A DNA stretch of 64,000 bases from Trichoplax adhaerens (lineage: Eukaryota; Placozoa; Uniplacotomia; Trichoplacea; Trichoplacidae): assembly GCF_000150275.1 (NCBI RefSeq), contig NW_002060963.1, positions 360,402 through 424,401 on the forward strand, in the 5' to 3' direction. The position numbers and the translations under genes were made by a program. Shown here one piece after another: positions 11,901 to 25,500 of the stretch. How positions within the stretch are numbered: position 1 is the stretch's first letter; the number at the start of each line of letters is the position of its first letter. The notes beneath the pieces are model-generated. The model made no database searches, had not been told where the DNA came from, and saw only the letters and a program-made list of their open reading frames with translations.

Positions 11901-14900
11901 CTTGTCAAAATTATACCTTCTCCACCATAATAAAATTTGGCTACCACATTTTATCCATAGACATGATTCAATCTTGTAATTGTATGATACTAGTTTGTTT
12001 TCAGATTTTATTTCTCTGTCATCAGTAATTCTCCAAAGCTATATCCAGAATATATCAGTATACTATTTAAGCGCAAAAAATTTGAATGAAAATGATTCAA
12101 TTACTCTACTTAAATTCAATGCACAATTAATACTTTACCTTAACTAGGCAGCGATTACTGGATACGGTTATCATAACAGAATTATTCTTCATGTTAGGAC
12201 AAAATTGTATAGAAGAGAAATCCAAATTTTGTGCTCTTCATCATTTTCTATAAATGGCAATTGCTTATTGCTGTTTATGTTGTAAACTTTCCATTTATGT
12301 GCAGACATCCCAATCTTAAAAGGTAAATAAACGAATTTTGTCAATTTTAAAATGAGGTATCTTTAACGTGTTTATAGTATCGTTCAAATATAAGAGAATA
12401 AAGTATTCCAAATATTTAAAAGTAACAATTTGAAATGTAAATGAATTAATTTTTAGCTTTGCTCTAAACAAATAGAGACATAAGATCGCTATATCAGTAA
12501 TTTTTTTCAGAAGCACTGCATCTATGACCAAGATCAGTTGCTGAAATTACAACAAACAATTTTGTTGCTTGAAGGTGCAGTTACTCTGATCTCTATTGAA
12601 AATACTCTGCTAAATTTATCGTTAAAATCATCAAAAATTCATTCTAACCTTGTCATCGCGATACCGAAAGGCTATAATGCAACCATCAGCTGAGATTTCA
12701 ACGCTTGAAATATAGCGATAAGATGGAGACATTTGATATACAATATGTGATGTTTGATGATCTTTAACCTGTTATTGAAAAGCTATAGCTCATACATATT
12801 TCTAGCTAAAAGTTTACGAGTACTGATTTTGCAACGCCGTTTCATTACATTTGATTTAATTTAGCGAACATACTATAATTTGACAGTCTGTAGTTCCATT
12901 ATTTTCGGTTCCAACGATTCGCCAATTTCCAGAATTAGGATTAGATATGGATATAGAATCGTCTCGAAAATTCTTACCAAATCTTTTTGATGCATTGTAT
13001 GTATATTCGGTCACTGTATTACCAGAGATTCTATGGCCAATTGTGTAGCAGGTTATTAAAATTAAAAAAAGGAACTGCGAGACAAATATAAAAATCGCTT
13101 CTATCTTTTATAGTAAACTCACAAGAACATAATCCAGTAGACAGAGTCATCAGTTTGTGTATTTATACGAGCTAATTGCACCGCTCGCTCTCTCATCATG
13201 CTATCTCTCTCTCCATACCAGAGTAAAGTTTGTATTACATCCATATCATATTTGTCTATTGAAAATTCGTGTTGTTTTAATAAATCCAGTAGTTGATTGA
13301 ATTCGTGCCAGTCCTTATTTTATCACAGAATAACAAAAATATAGATATATTTAATAATAACTTAATCTAAAATTAATAACTACTGTAAATAGCTAACCTA
13401 ATGGGCAATAATTGAACCTTTAATATTCAAGGGTATGTATTCAATCAAAAAATACCTTATTTCCCTTTCGTAAATAGTCGATATAATTATTAACATCTTG
13501 GCTTAGGTTATATATCGTATCATCCGTTCTGATTTTTATCATCATCCAGTTAAAATCAGTCATAACTTGATGTAGAATATCATCAGCTTCAGCCTGTATG
13601 ACATGATAAATCAAATATTGATAGAAATAGCCATCATCCTTATAACTTGACCAGTTTCCTCCACATCCGGCAAAGTAACCATCAATTAATTCTTTATTTA
13701 AAGATTTATGATATTCTTGACGTGATAAATTAGAAATGGTTGATTGCTGAAGATACTGAATCATTAGATCATGCAAGACAACGTAACGTCTATATGAGGA
13801 TAAACCGAAAAAAAATACGGAAAGACTTGTTATTTGAATTTAATATTCACTTGTTAAACTGTTCATCTAACCAAATTAGCTGAAACAATATAACCTTATA
13901 CTATACATTTCATGCAAAGCCTTAGCACACACTGCATCATTTTTAACACTTTATACATTTACAGTATCAAAACAAATTTGTAAGAAGTAGATTACTATTA
14001 TAACAAATACTATTAGCATAGTCAACTGTTAATAGCACTATTTCAAATTCGTTACATTTCTCTTTTATTGCCTTACCTCTTTCCTCCTGAATATTTTAGT
14101 AACGATCTACGATTCAACATCTTTAGCAGCTCGATTCCTTTCGTTATCTCAATTTTCCACAAACAAATAACAGATGCAAGTGGAATTTCTACGGCTCTAA
14201 ATACTCCAAGTAGCCGAAATAAACTCTTTTCACTATCATTTAATTTGCTCACACTTAAATCCAATGTGTTAAATACATTTAGCTCGTAGTCCGGTAAATC
14301 GTTCATTAAGTCTTTGCTGCAAATTCTTTTCCTTATTTCTTCCCATTCTTCATCACTTTGTAGATCTAAGCCGGCAATGATACTTATAGCTAAAGGTAGA
14401 GCAGCACAGCTTTTAATGACATTTTTAACTGTATCACTATTTAAAAATGTCTGATGGCAATCGTATTCGCGTCGTTTTGCTATTAATGCCATAGCTTCAT
14501 CGTCCGTAAATTGTTCCTACAATAGTCAACAACTAATATTATAGCAATCTCTCAACATCAGTAATAATAAAACTGATATAGTAGTAAACATATAATAGTA
14601 AGCATTCAAAGTCAAAACAGCGCGGTAAATGAGCTAGCGTATAAGCGATGTATAATATGTATTATATTTACTATCGATATACCAAATAATTGAGATATAA
14701 TGTCAGTTTTCTGAGTTTTACAGTTGTTCTGAGATTTTTAAACCTATATCAACTGCATGTTCTGGACAAGCTACAGCAATGCATACACTTACGCTTTGCA
14801 TTATATTAAGCATTTAAGTAAAAATACAGGTGATATATATCATAGAAAATTCGTGTCTATGCCTATTCCATGCTTCAGAAAATTTAAATTCTTTTCTGCG

Positions 14901-16591
14901 CATTATTGGAGAAATTATTTTATTTCTCAATCTACAATGAATATCAATCTTATCAATTTAGTATTAAATTTAGATTTGTAAAATGTAAAAAGTAAATCTA
15001 ACCCGTGTAGGGATGAGGATGTGGCTGATTTTGTTTCTGGCATAATTAAATCTTGACGTTGCAACAGATTTTTTAGCGAATGCTACATAATCGTAGTGTC
15101 GCTCATTCCAGATATCATCAAATATGAATAATGTTCTCGCTATTTCGGAGTTATCTAGAAAAAATTTTATTGATATATTTATCAGCAGATAATAATACAG
15201 GATCAATGATTCTACTACTACCTGTTATTAGAGTAAACTATATATACAATGAAGACTATATCAAGCATAAACCTTGCAAGAAACGATCGATTTTGGCGCT
15301 AATTTCATCCAATGTTTGAGGTGATTGCACCCAGACGATTCCAAGACGAACACTCAAATTCTTTAGTATCGACAATAGCTTCTCATCAGAAATATTACCT
15401 AGATTAAAATGAAAGAATAACCTACGATATGCTGTATAATCAATAAGTCTAATCAGCATAGTAATCGATTATTACTTGTCAATTGTAACTCCTGCTAATA
15501 TTTTATCGAATTCGTTTGATATTGTTCCTATGTGCTTTTGTCATCATTTCGTGTAATTATAATGATTTAATATTCATTAAACTACATTTCATACCAATTT
15601 TAATCCAATAACAGCCGTGTGGTTTAAAATAATTATCAGCTTCGATGCTACGTCGAACAGATTGGCAAACAGCAACACTTTTACCACTGCCGGCCATTCC
15701 ATGCACTAAAATATGACCGCTGTTTTCATGAATTCTCTTCAGTTCACTACAGATAGTGTTAACAAATTCGTTCCGAGTGATATAATCGGATTCGGGAATT
15801 ATGGGAAGATTTCTTAACAAATTTTCTTATCATTTCCGATATACAACACATATTTAGAAAACAGAATTATAAAGTGTTTATTAAATCTAATTGGTGAGAA
15901 ATCAGAGGTGATTTTATTTTAATTAGAATCAAATGCTTATTGTAAAGACAAACAACTAAGACGGAAAGAGGCTTGTAATTAATTTTTATTCAATATTGCA
16001 AGCCTGGTATAACTTTAAAATGATTCAAATTGTGAGCCAGCTTACCATCTTGAATTGCATGCTCTTCTCCTCCAGTATCGAAATAAAAATAGACATAATA
16101 TCGTTAAATTTGCTTAATATTTATATATTTAAATTATCCTAATAAGTTAGAACACGACTCTTAATTAAATGTTGTTAGTATACAAAGTAAATTTAATTAG
16201 TACACTGTGCCTTTGAAGATCGACAGGTTTCATAAATGTAACGTGGCACGAGAGTATTTAAAGTAACTAATTTACCATCATCACAAATTTTTGTAGCCTT
16301 TGCTTCATTTTCCAATTTTTGGCCAATATTTTGAACATGCTGAACCTGAGCTTCTTTTAAAATGGAGCAAAACTGAAAAAAATTCTCATCATTTCTTGAT
16401 TTCAATAGCTGAATAAATTCGAATGCCCGCTGTTTATTATTGTCGCATTTGTCTCTTAATTTGACCAGCTCATCGTCTGATATGATCATTTCACTATTTA
16501 AATCATATATTAAATCTAACAGTGGAACATCATTGCTGATGATTCGACGATTTTTATTAATAACATCAGTGATGTATTGGCTCAAAACCAT
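8967..16591 (-). CDS. APAF1: Apaf-1-like apoptosome protein (CARD, NB-ARC, WD40)
   Basis: Adaptor of the Apaf-1/CED-4 type: a CARD recruits caspases, the NB-ARC ATPase oligomerises, and WD40 propellers sense the trigger. Exons: 16591-16276, 16069-16046, 15825-15595, 15398-15273, 15154-15003, 14516-14077, 13789-13456, 13313-13123, 13030-12874, 12768-12649, 12314-12139, 12038-11841, 11761-11411, 11301-11148, 11065-10893, 10810-10658, 10511-10368, 10218-10075, 9732-9475, 9398-9330, 9263-8967; about 1400 aa. Exon 1 encodes the CARD. Walker A GMAGSGKS is at 15677-15700, Walker B LFIFDDIW and sensor TSR in exon 5, and CAALPLA in exon 6. The winged-helix motif LHDLMIQYL starts exon 7. Exons 9-21 hold divergent WD40 blades (LVKLWRI, VWSL). 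Phases agree at every junction except inside exon 11, which is one base short of keeping frame near 12227-12230 (an A4 run in the coding strand). That may be an assembly error. Confidence 0.92.
12139..12314 (-). other. Exon 11 of the Apaf-1-like gene with a one-base frame break
   Basis: Flanking exons both meet this exon in phase 0, so it should be a multiple of three, but it is 176 bases. The first part reads WKVYNINSNKQLPFIENDEEHK. The last part reads LDFSSIQFCPNMKNNSVMI in another frame. Both are convincing WD40 sequence. Restoring one base in the A4/T4 run at 12227-12230 would make 177 bases and one continuous frame. The open question is genuine mutation versus sequencing or assembly indel. 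Confidence 0.7.
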
Positions 16592-17837
16592 TTTGGATCA
16601 AATTGCTGTATAAAGTCGCACGATCTAGTTTAAGATACAATAGCCAAATACGGTTGTTAGCATTAGCACAACTATTGAAGTTAAAATCCAAAACGAAGCT
16701 AAAGTAGCAACTCGAACTTTGAAAGTTGTACACTTGCAATTTCGTTAATTAAGTAACTAACGGCGATACTAAAAGGCTTGATCAGAACAGGATAAAAAAA
16801 AATTTCGAATTAGATTATAACTAGGGCTTTAAGAAAATTCTTGCTAGCTCCAAATTTATCGTCAAAATAAAAGCTTATGTTGCAATCTCAGCTTGAAATA
16901 TTGTTCAATTACGAAGATTACTAACTGAAGGACAAAAAGAGTTCTATAGTATTGATGCATAACGAATAATTTATGCGAACTCTGATAGAAATGGAACCTG
17001 TACGAAAGTTACAACTTTAAAAACTGTACGCAATATTATAGTCGCTTCGATTGGAAAGTAAAAAAGCAAAACATTTGAACTACATCTTATCATGTTTAGT
17101 TATATTTGAACTTACCTAAGAAGGATGGTTATGCCGAAAATTTTACTTTAAATGTTGACATTGCACAATTAATTTAACTTGAAAGACCTCAAATAAGTAT
17201 CAGCATTGCTGAAACAGTATCTTTTGATAAAGTACAGTAAAGCTGTCCATTGGAGATTAATACCTACATTTAGCCATCTTGAAGGTGATACCAGGCAAGC
17301 TAGTAATGAGATGCAGCTCTGTAAACAATGATATTATTAATAGATCTCATAATAGTGCCGCATCCACTGGCCAGTATAGCTACAGATGTGTTTTAATTAA
17401 TTAAAATAGTAGCTAATGTCCGGACGTCCAACTTTTCCGTTACCAAACTATGAAGGAGATACTAGATTATTTAGCATTTTGCATTTGTTGTGGAAATATT
17501 TCCACAGTAGTAAGAGTAATTGGTCTTTATGAGCGTCTCTGAATGTATGCAATTAAATCCAAAGCAGTTTTCGCATGTCAGTAAGACTTGCTCATAGTTA
17601 GATGGATTGTAGTTCCTATGTTCAATAATAGCAAAATATTAATCTTAACAATATCGAAAAATCGAAAGTTTCAATCTGCCTACCTAGGCTAACTTTTATG
17701 GCTGGCTCTTACGAGGCGTTGAAATATGGTTGGTTATACGACTTCCATTTATAGCATTGGCTGTAAAATTATGCTTACTAAATTTGCTCTGGATATAGTA
17801 ATTTCAGTTTAAGATCGATATAAAATTGTAAACATTT
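16592..17837. other. Intergenic stretch upstream of the Apaf-1-like gene
   Basis: Should contain the promoter and 5' untranslated region of the minus-strand Apaf-1-like gene. No TATA box or other element that I would defend, and no coding frame seen. Confidence 0.4.
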
Positions 17838-18322
17838 TTAACTAGTAATTTTACCCCATAGTTGCCGATATAAATAATTTAATAATAATACCGTAACAAT
17901 TATGATTAAACCGATACCAAATAATGTGAAATTAATGGCCAAAGAGGATGTACTTAACGCCTCTAAGACTATAAGCTCGTCGTAAACAATTTCATAGGAT
18001 AGTAAAGAGAAGTAATAGTCGTTAGAGTTGTCAATCTGAAAGAGGACGAAGTATGTAAAGAAATCTATGTTGAGAACGGTATGTGTAGTCTAGCCGCAGT
18101 ATTGGAATGAAATTGAGCATGCAGGCTTATCATATAAAAAATGGAAATAATTAACTAGATAGCATTCAAAATTTATCAAACCACTTTCAATTGTATTAAA
18201 TGTATAATTACTATATGGTAAAGATCACTAAAATTTTTCCGACACTTACGTAGGATATGGTTTATTTTTATACTGATGACCGATTACAAGCGGTGTGGAT
18301 CTTGTTGAGGCAAATGAGTTAG
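17838..18322 (-). CDS. 3' part of an unrecognised single-pass membrane protein
   Basis: The last exon, 18035-17838, follows a good acceptor (CCTCTTTCAG) and encodes 65 residues in one frame to TAA at 17838-17840. It starts IDNSNDYYFSLLSYE and has one strongly hydrophobic segment (FTLFGIGLIIIVTVLLLNYL) followed by a short tail YRQLWGKITS, as in a type I membrane protein. A candidate preceding exon, 18322-18250, runs from TTTCAG to GTAAGT and reads NSFASTRSTPLVIGHQYKNK. Its end phase (2) does not match the last exon (0), so at least one exon is missing or the upstream exon is wrong. There is no ATG, so this is partial. The family is unknown to me. It sits between the Apaf-1-like gene and the decayed Apaf-like 3' copy, on the same strand. 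Confidence 0.45.
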
Positions 18323-18779
18323 CTGAAATTATCTCGAGATGCTTGATTACATTAAAACAGGACAGTATATGATATATTATTAACATTGCTAGCACTTTGC
18401 AATACACCCCGCGTGTTAGTCATTATACTAAATCACTTCTTACATGCGCTTTTAATATGCAAACTGATTTCTCAAAGTAAATATAACTATTTATTACATC
18501 TTTTATGTATTATTTATCATTTCAATTTGTCAAAACCATATCGCATTGCTATACTAATTACTATATCTAATAAAATCTTTTCGCTTTATTAATAAAATTC
18601 GAAGATTTATTTAGGTATCAATTTGATTTCTATTAACGACACTTATTAACGCAAGTCAATTTACGTAAAGCAAACTTAATGGACGGGTATGCATGTTTAA
18701 ATTTCTTAAGGGGGCCAATAAGAACTATTCGCAAGTTAGTTTTATTGAATATGTTCAATAATAATATATAAATCTCTTT

Positions 18780-19350
18780 CATGATTGTTAACAATGAGCG
18801 ACGACTGTTGATAATTCCATAATTCAAGCTAATTATTGGAAAATTTATAAATGTTAGTTTCCGATACATCTGTAATGTTTTTGCATTATAAATGCCAATG
18901 CATGATTCGTCTTCATAAATTGCTTAGAGAAATTGATCTGACCCTAGATTTTCATAGCTGAAGCTATAGGTACCACAGTGCAGTTTTAAAGTATTATTTT
19001 GGCAGCATTTGATTAAAACTTCCGCATAGGAATAGATTAGGGTAGTGACTTGAAAATTGGACATTGAGAATATCTACATTGAAGAGTTTGAGCTGCGAAG
19101 ATTATATTAGGTAGCATCATTTTCTTACTGCTAAATGTTCTCCTTTTTCAATCAATAACACGTTACCACCAATATATTCTCTGAGCTCTATCTACAGTTT
19201 AGTAATTTAGTAGATTGTATTAGCTTTAATTCTACTACTAATTTCATTCACTCTTCGTCATCAAAACAAATTTATTGGCTGCACTTTTTTATGGTCATTA
19301 GTTAAAAGTAGGCCTTACAAGTAGACTGCCATCTTTCTCTCCCCATTTAC
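18780..19350 (-). pseudogene. Decayed copy of the Apaf-1-like gene 3' end
   Basis: DNA-level relatives of exons 19, 20 and 21 of the gene at 8967-16591 occur in the same order and strand, with introns kept, so this is a genomic duplication and not a retrocopy. Around 19347-19290 it reads EKDGSLLV (EKDGNLLV in the gene) and then meets TAA TGA. At 19197-19130 a still-open exon with intact splice sites reads IELREYIGGNVLLIEKGEHLA. At 18960-18790 FSYENLGSDQFL is followed by a stop, then similarity continues (NAKTLQMYRKL versus EAQTLQLCRVL). The homology stops abruptly at about 19350, where a repeat segment begins. Upstream exons are absent. Confidence 0.75.
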
Positions 19351-19354
19351 TATA

Positions 19355-19435
19355 TATAGTCATCTGTGCCTTAGCATAGAATCTTTTACTACAATCTATG
19401 GTTATGAACTACTAAATATGTCTTAAGAGGTGAAG
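19355..19435. repeat. Interspersed repeat family 1, copy b
   Basis: Resembles 1217-1302 (see that entry for shared blocks). It begins within a few bases of where similarity to the Apaf-1-like exon 19 ends, so it may mark the breakpoint that truncated the duplicated copy. Confidence 0.5.
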
Positions 19436-22400
19436 ATTCTGTTTATTAAGTAGTTACGTGTTTTGCTAGTAGAAATTATAGAACCTAATTGTAGACTTGA
19501 TTTGTGTGAATGTCTGTGTTTAGCCCTGATTTATATCAGATATTATAATTTTTATAGACTTTGAGACTTAAAAATTTTAGCAGACTAACGTTTGCTATAT
19601 CCGGATAAAAATTTGTAACACAGAGATAAACAACGGTACTTTATAAATAGATTCGAATATTGCTAGGGGGAGGAAGAAGTCTAGAAACCTAAAGGTATAA
19701 GAGAAAAACCCATTGATAGTAGGAGAAGATAGTAATCATTAAAATATTTTAATCCAATCATTTATTACGTAGAGAAATAAAGCTGCCTTGTATAAGCAGC
19801 CGAACAGTCTTCTAGATTATTGTGAAATTGGAACCCGGCTAGTTTAGTCAAGCAGAATCGAGTTCTTTACAATTAGCTAGACAGCTAATTATGTAAGAGC
19901 TTCAAGGTTAGATTGTGTTGTAATCATGATTAATCTCGTATTATATACGATCTCTAACATGGTTTAAAGTACAACATAATTTATATTAATTTAGATCTAA
20001 GTGTAACGACAGCTAATATTATTTTATTAGTATAAACTTCCAGGTTTAGATTTGTTGTAGCTGCTCATGAATATATAGAAGGTACTCGTATTAAAGCGAG
20101 TTACTTTTACAATAAAGAGATTTCAACTTTGATTTTGGTGAAAACTAGAATCTGTGCTTAACTACTACTGGAAGCAGTTTCTGTGTTCCAAAAGTGATTA
20201 TAACATCTTTACGATATTAATTTAATGCTCTAAACTTCTAGATTGTCAAGGCCTTTTCTTAGCTTTACAACCACATTTATGACACTAAATCCCTTCTACT
20301 AACTGAGTAAACCTTTACTAAGTACGATAAAACACTTACACTGAATAATCAATTTCTAGAACTATGCTTCCGACAAGGAACATTAGCTTCTCGGGGTTAG
20401 GAACTACGCTTCCGTGTCCGATTTTGGATTAACCCTTTGCGCCAGTAGATGGATAAAGGTTTTCGCCAAGACAATTATCTGAAGGCTTTGTACACATCTA
20501 AGATATTTTTAATTGACAGTAAATCTCAACCCCTGTAATCTAATATACTGTAGTAATTTAATAAAACAACTATATTATAAATCGTGCTAACGTAAATAAC
20601 TCTCTAATGCAAAGATAAGTACAGTGTAGTGTTTACTTCTAAATACTATATAGTCTATTCTTAGTATTTGTTAATTTCCACTAGAATGTAGCATAACTCC
20701 TTCCTTGTATAATTATATTTAACAATTCACGCTGTGGAAATCTGATTATACTCTAGTCTGATTGAATCGTAGAATTACTCTAATATAGAACTAAGGTATT
20801 CTTATTAGTCATTTGTGTTTTATAAATGATTCTTCCTGTGCTTTTTAAATTGTAAAAGCTACCATCTTGCATCTATCTCGTTAGTTAGTAACTAAAAAGT
20901 TAAGCAATAATATATTTCTATCATGCTTTTACATTTCGGATATGAAGCTGAAGTAAGTAACCACATATGGTGTAGATTCACGAAAAGTAATCAACAGCAA
21001 CGTAAATAGAACCGAAGTGGCTACTAGAATCGCCATCAGTATTCAATCAGTTAGTAGAAAATTACATATCCTACTTGCTCTTGAAAATAGCTTTTATCAC
21101 TAATAAGATAAGCTACAGTACAGTAGCTCATTAACAATTAAGAGCAGAAACAGGAAATTGCAATTGGTTGATTTTTAACACATGATTTATTTATCATTGT
21201 AATGAAATATTAATGTTTGCATATTCAAACAAGAGTTGGTGGAAAGAGAAATCGAAAGTAGGCATGAATTACAATATATCTAACAAATCAACACGAATTT
21301 CGTAGTGTGTTCCACCCCATGGACTAACAGCATTATTCTAACACTTATAATAGACTAGGGAATATCCCTAAGCAATTTAGTAAGGTAGCTTATTTATTGG
21401 TTTGCATTAATTATATTTATTGATGGGGAAATATTAAGTAGAGTAAGATAATTAAAAGTCGACATCGAAAATTAGAATATACCGTACATGATGTGAAGTG
21501 TAAAGACTACGGTACTAAGACCTATTTTTTGGTATGAAATATAATAGAGATTATTATGTTATAGATGCTGTTGTACAAGCAATATCATCTAGGAATAGTT
21601 AGAACGGTCTATTATTTGTAGCATTTCGACCTGTTAATATTTACCATTTAATGATAAAAATTGAATAAGACCTTGTTAATTCGAGGAAATCCCTCCCATC
21701 TCTCACAAGTCAAAAGAGACAGTATAGAGCAAAAATTCGATCAAATGGCTAGTAATTGTTTATGACCAATAATAATAATGAAATTATTACTTATTGCTTT
21801 TTTTGATGCGGTAAAGGACATTAATCTCAGAAGCGTCATTTGAATAACATACTTAAGCCACGATTAAATGATGATCAGTGACTTTAACTGCTACAGTTTC
21901 AATATATGACTTTAGTTGCTACAAAGTTGTTTCATCCCATGCATATGTACGCAGAAATGGAAAAGAATAGCATCACGAATCGACTACTATGATTCAACGA
22001 TATTGAAAACTCGATATCTCAAAGTGTTACGCGAGGATTTTTGCTTATAATACAGTGTACTGTAATTCCAGCTTCTTACTAGATTAAAAGAATGCAGTTC
22101 TTATTTATCTATCACTAGGTACAAAAATTGACAACAAACTACGATATTTCACTTTTCAGTTCTGTAGTTGAGCCGAACTAAACGAAAAGCCAAGAACTAA
22201 TTCTTTCGTTCTTTCTGCTTTTTATGTATCAATCTCATCTTGCAGATTGTATTACCGATATATGATGTAATATATGCGCACGTTTAATATGCTACCAATG
22301 CGACACATAGGGCAGATATATTAGCATAAAGTATACTATTAAATCTTTGTATGCGTACGGTCATGTAATATTTTCAAGTATCGATTGCTATCTGTTTAAC

Positions 22401-22520
22401 AATATCTGTATACTTCCGCCTAGTAAAATCGCAGGAATATTAACAAGGATATCCTTTAGCTAATACGTAGGCTACAATATGGTATTGGCTTAGGCAACAG
22501 AATTCTAGAATCAATTTAAA
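19436..22520. other. Gene-poor AT-rich stretch
   Basis: No coding exon recognised on either strand. It contains an AATAAAGC at about 19786 followed some 50 bases later by TGGAACCCGG, a layout that recalls an LTR end plus primer-binding site, but no element body could be defined. Confidence 0.4.
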
Positions 22521-25500
22521 CTAGATACTCTTCCATCGTTCTGAATGTACACCTGCCGCAGTTTGAGTCTTAGCTTGCAACCCTTCATCCGACTTCGAAG
22601 GTAATGGCAATGCTTGGAGTTCCTCCTTTTCCAAGTTTGCAATGACAGAGTAAAAGTTGTTAATAAAGCTGTACAAAAATCACGTACTTTTACGATCGAC
22701 CTTATTTTTATCATGATATACTGGCAATTTTAAATAAAATTACTTGATTTTTCTTCGGACTGACACTTTTATGTGGAGAATTACTTTTCCCACGAGTTTG
22801 CAATTTTGAATTGTTCCCAACATGGCTTGAGAAGACATCGAAGCTGGCACCAGGTATAATTTTAGGAAGTACCATAGCTTCCTTTTTATTCTTAATTTTT
22901 TTTTTAGAATCTTCACAAGCATAAGTACGAGTTAACTTGGGTAATTGAGTTTGTGCTCTTCCATTCTTATTCTCTGACTACAGCATAGATATAATCAACG
23001 AATTAGTATTAGAAATACAGCCTAATTTTATCATAAATTGAAATACAAACAAAAGCATCACACAAGGCATATTAATTGAAATCGAATATTATAGACGATA
23101 GCTTAACTGCACTGCCTTTATCGATTTTGAACGAAATGCTTTACATTAGCAACACTCTTTCGACTATCTCTCATGCCTTACTAAGTTACTATACCTTTGA
23201 TGAATCACAAACTTTATTTGATCGTTTCAATCTCTTGAGTTTTCGCTACATGTCATGCAAAGTCGTTTATTAATTTAATAGACGTTATTTGAAGCAATTA
23301 GAAACGAATATAAACGAGTATCGATTTATTAATGTAGTGATAGACACCACCAACAATTATTTTATTTTTACGCTATTTTATCGAATACAGGTGCTGAATA
23401 TTAAGTCAAATACTGCTACCTTTTTACGCTTTTTGGGGGGTCTTTTATTTTCACTAAATTCACAGTCGCATAGCCTTTCATCTTTTTCATGCGTCTGCTT
23501 ACCTTCAGGCACCTGTAACGAAACAAAGATGTATCTCATAAATAACTACCGATATGCTTTTGCTTCAGGGCATCGAAATGAAATTAAACATAATAAAGCT
23601 CAAATTCAGCTTTTACAGTACCCGATTAAGTTGATGTCTTTGTATTTCTAATTCAGGTTTAGGAGACTCATTAGCATGTTGCGATGTTCTGCAAGTATCG
23701 GTAGTTTTTCTCGTAACATCTGATCCTGCAATAGCACATCCAGTTCCTGAAGACTTTGCATTAGGACATTTGGAAACACTGCATTCACCCAAAATAACTC
23801 AAATCAGTATCTAATCCTATACGTATATGCAAGCAATCTAACCTAACATTATGCTAATATTATAGAATTTTTCCAGGATTGGCTGTTCAATCTCTGGTAA
23901 TTCAGAACTTTGAGGCTTTTATATAGCATTACAAGCTTCGTTGGTGCAAATTATTAACAAATGTATAGCCAAGTCTACATACTGAATATAGTAAGAATCA
24001 CAACATACTTTCTATGACATTTAGTATCAGTTAATTAATGGCTAGGTGTTAACATACGATTCATTACTCAACAAAATTATATCATTAATGATGCAATAAT
24101 AAATTAACAGTCACAAGAACATATAAAATATTCGCAGTTCAAAATGGCCGGCCAATCTAAATATATGTTATTTGTAACCGTAATGCAATATTTACCGAAT
24201 CTCTTCGAAATAGAGACATTGCAGTGCTTCTTTTGCTGAAATTCTAAGTAAACAATCAAAAGTATTAAGTTACAATCATACTAGTAATTGCAAGTTTACT
24301 GTTATTAAAACTCAGATTAACCTATTAGCTGGATCATAGCAACATAATTTCGTAATTATTGATACACATTCAACGGATGCATTTGGTAAACAATTTGCAA
24401 GTCCTTTACCAACTTGATGATCAAAGTTAAAATTAATTATTTCTAAATCTTCGCATTTTCTAGATAAAAAATAGCTGTTAAGGGAAACATCGATGCCAGC
24501 AAACATTTTCTAAAATTACCGGCTTTAGTTACAAATTAGTATAATTATAGTCAATATTGCTTTAAACCATGAGAAAATATCTATCTATCTCTAAGATGGA
24601 TAGATTTCACTACCATATCAGTAGAGAAATTAATCTATAAATCGATTATAGTCAATCAATAGCGCCGGACAAGATAAAAAAAAATAATTAAATAATTAGC
24701 GTACTCCTTAAATTTCGTTAAGACATCATCGGCTGGCGTGCCCAGAATATTATGAATCTTAGTAATTTGATCACCCTCATTTATCCCGAAAAATAGTCGA
24801 CGTGAGCTAGAAGGAAAGACGGTAAATATGAAATATTGATATAACAAATTCGCTATGATTACTATGGTCTTGGTCATTTTATAAATCGTTGCATTAGCGT
24901 AAAACATCACTGATAAAGACTTACGTTATCATTTCAAACATAATGCATCCAATACTCCATTCGTCTACCTTGCATGTATAATAGCCACTGGTTAATAAAC
25001 ATTCAGGAGCACGATACCTAGATGGTAGTTAGATAATAGTAGAAGTAAAGAACATTTTCTAGAGGTGATAGTACTCGTAGAGTAATTCAAACTCAAAATG
25101 CACAAATGGATCATTAAATTATAGTTTGAGAATAATCATGAGTATGCTGAAGTTCTCCTTCTATTTTTAGTCTTACCATAGACATGAAGGACGGTCAAGG
25201 TAAGGAAGTGGTGAATAACTGCTACGGGAAAATTCAAATCCTGTCAGTTTTACAACACTGCCTTTAACCAGAATATTTTCAGGCTTGATATTATCATGGA
25301 AAATATCATTGCTGTAAGCGAAGAAGAAATAAACAAAGCACTCCATAATTATATTAAATGGCATACATCTAGATTTAATAATCGAAAGCAAGATAAAAAC
25401 GGGATTAAGAAGTAAGGTTGGGTAAGCTTATCAGTAGAATTGATAGTATTCATTTTTCTAGCTTATCCATAAAGAAGAATACATATTTTCAGTTTTTCAT

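Noticed and set aside
12316-12531. ORF LILVIDAVLLKKITDI considered as a WD40 exon
   Set aside because: The intron 12648-12315 joining exon 10 to exon 11 in phase explains the region better, and the frame runs into AT-rich non-protein-like sequence.
14068-14289. Plus-strand ORF of 73 codons
   Set aside because: It is the antisense of the NB-ARC exon 14077-14516 of the Apaf-1-like gene.
22511-22714. Alternative last-exon frame of the divergent MOK ([18 protein letters not shown])
   Set aside because: It resembles the MOK tail slightly, but no acceptor gives the required phase; the frame ending at 22521 is phase-consistent.
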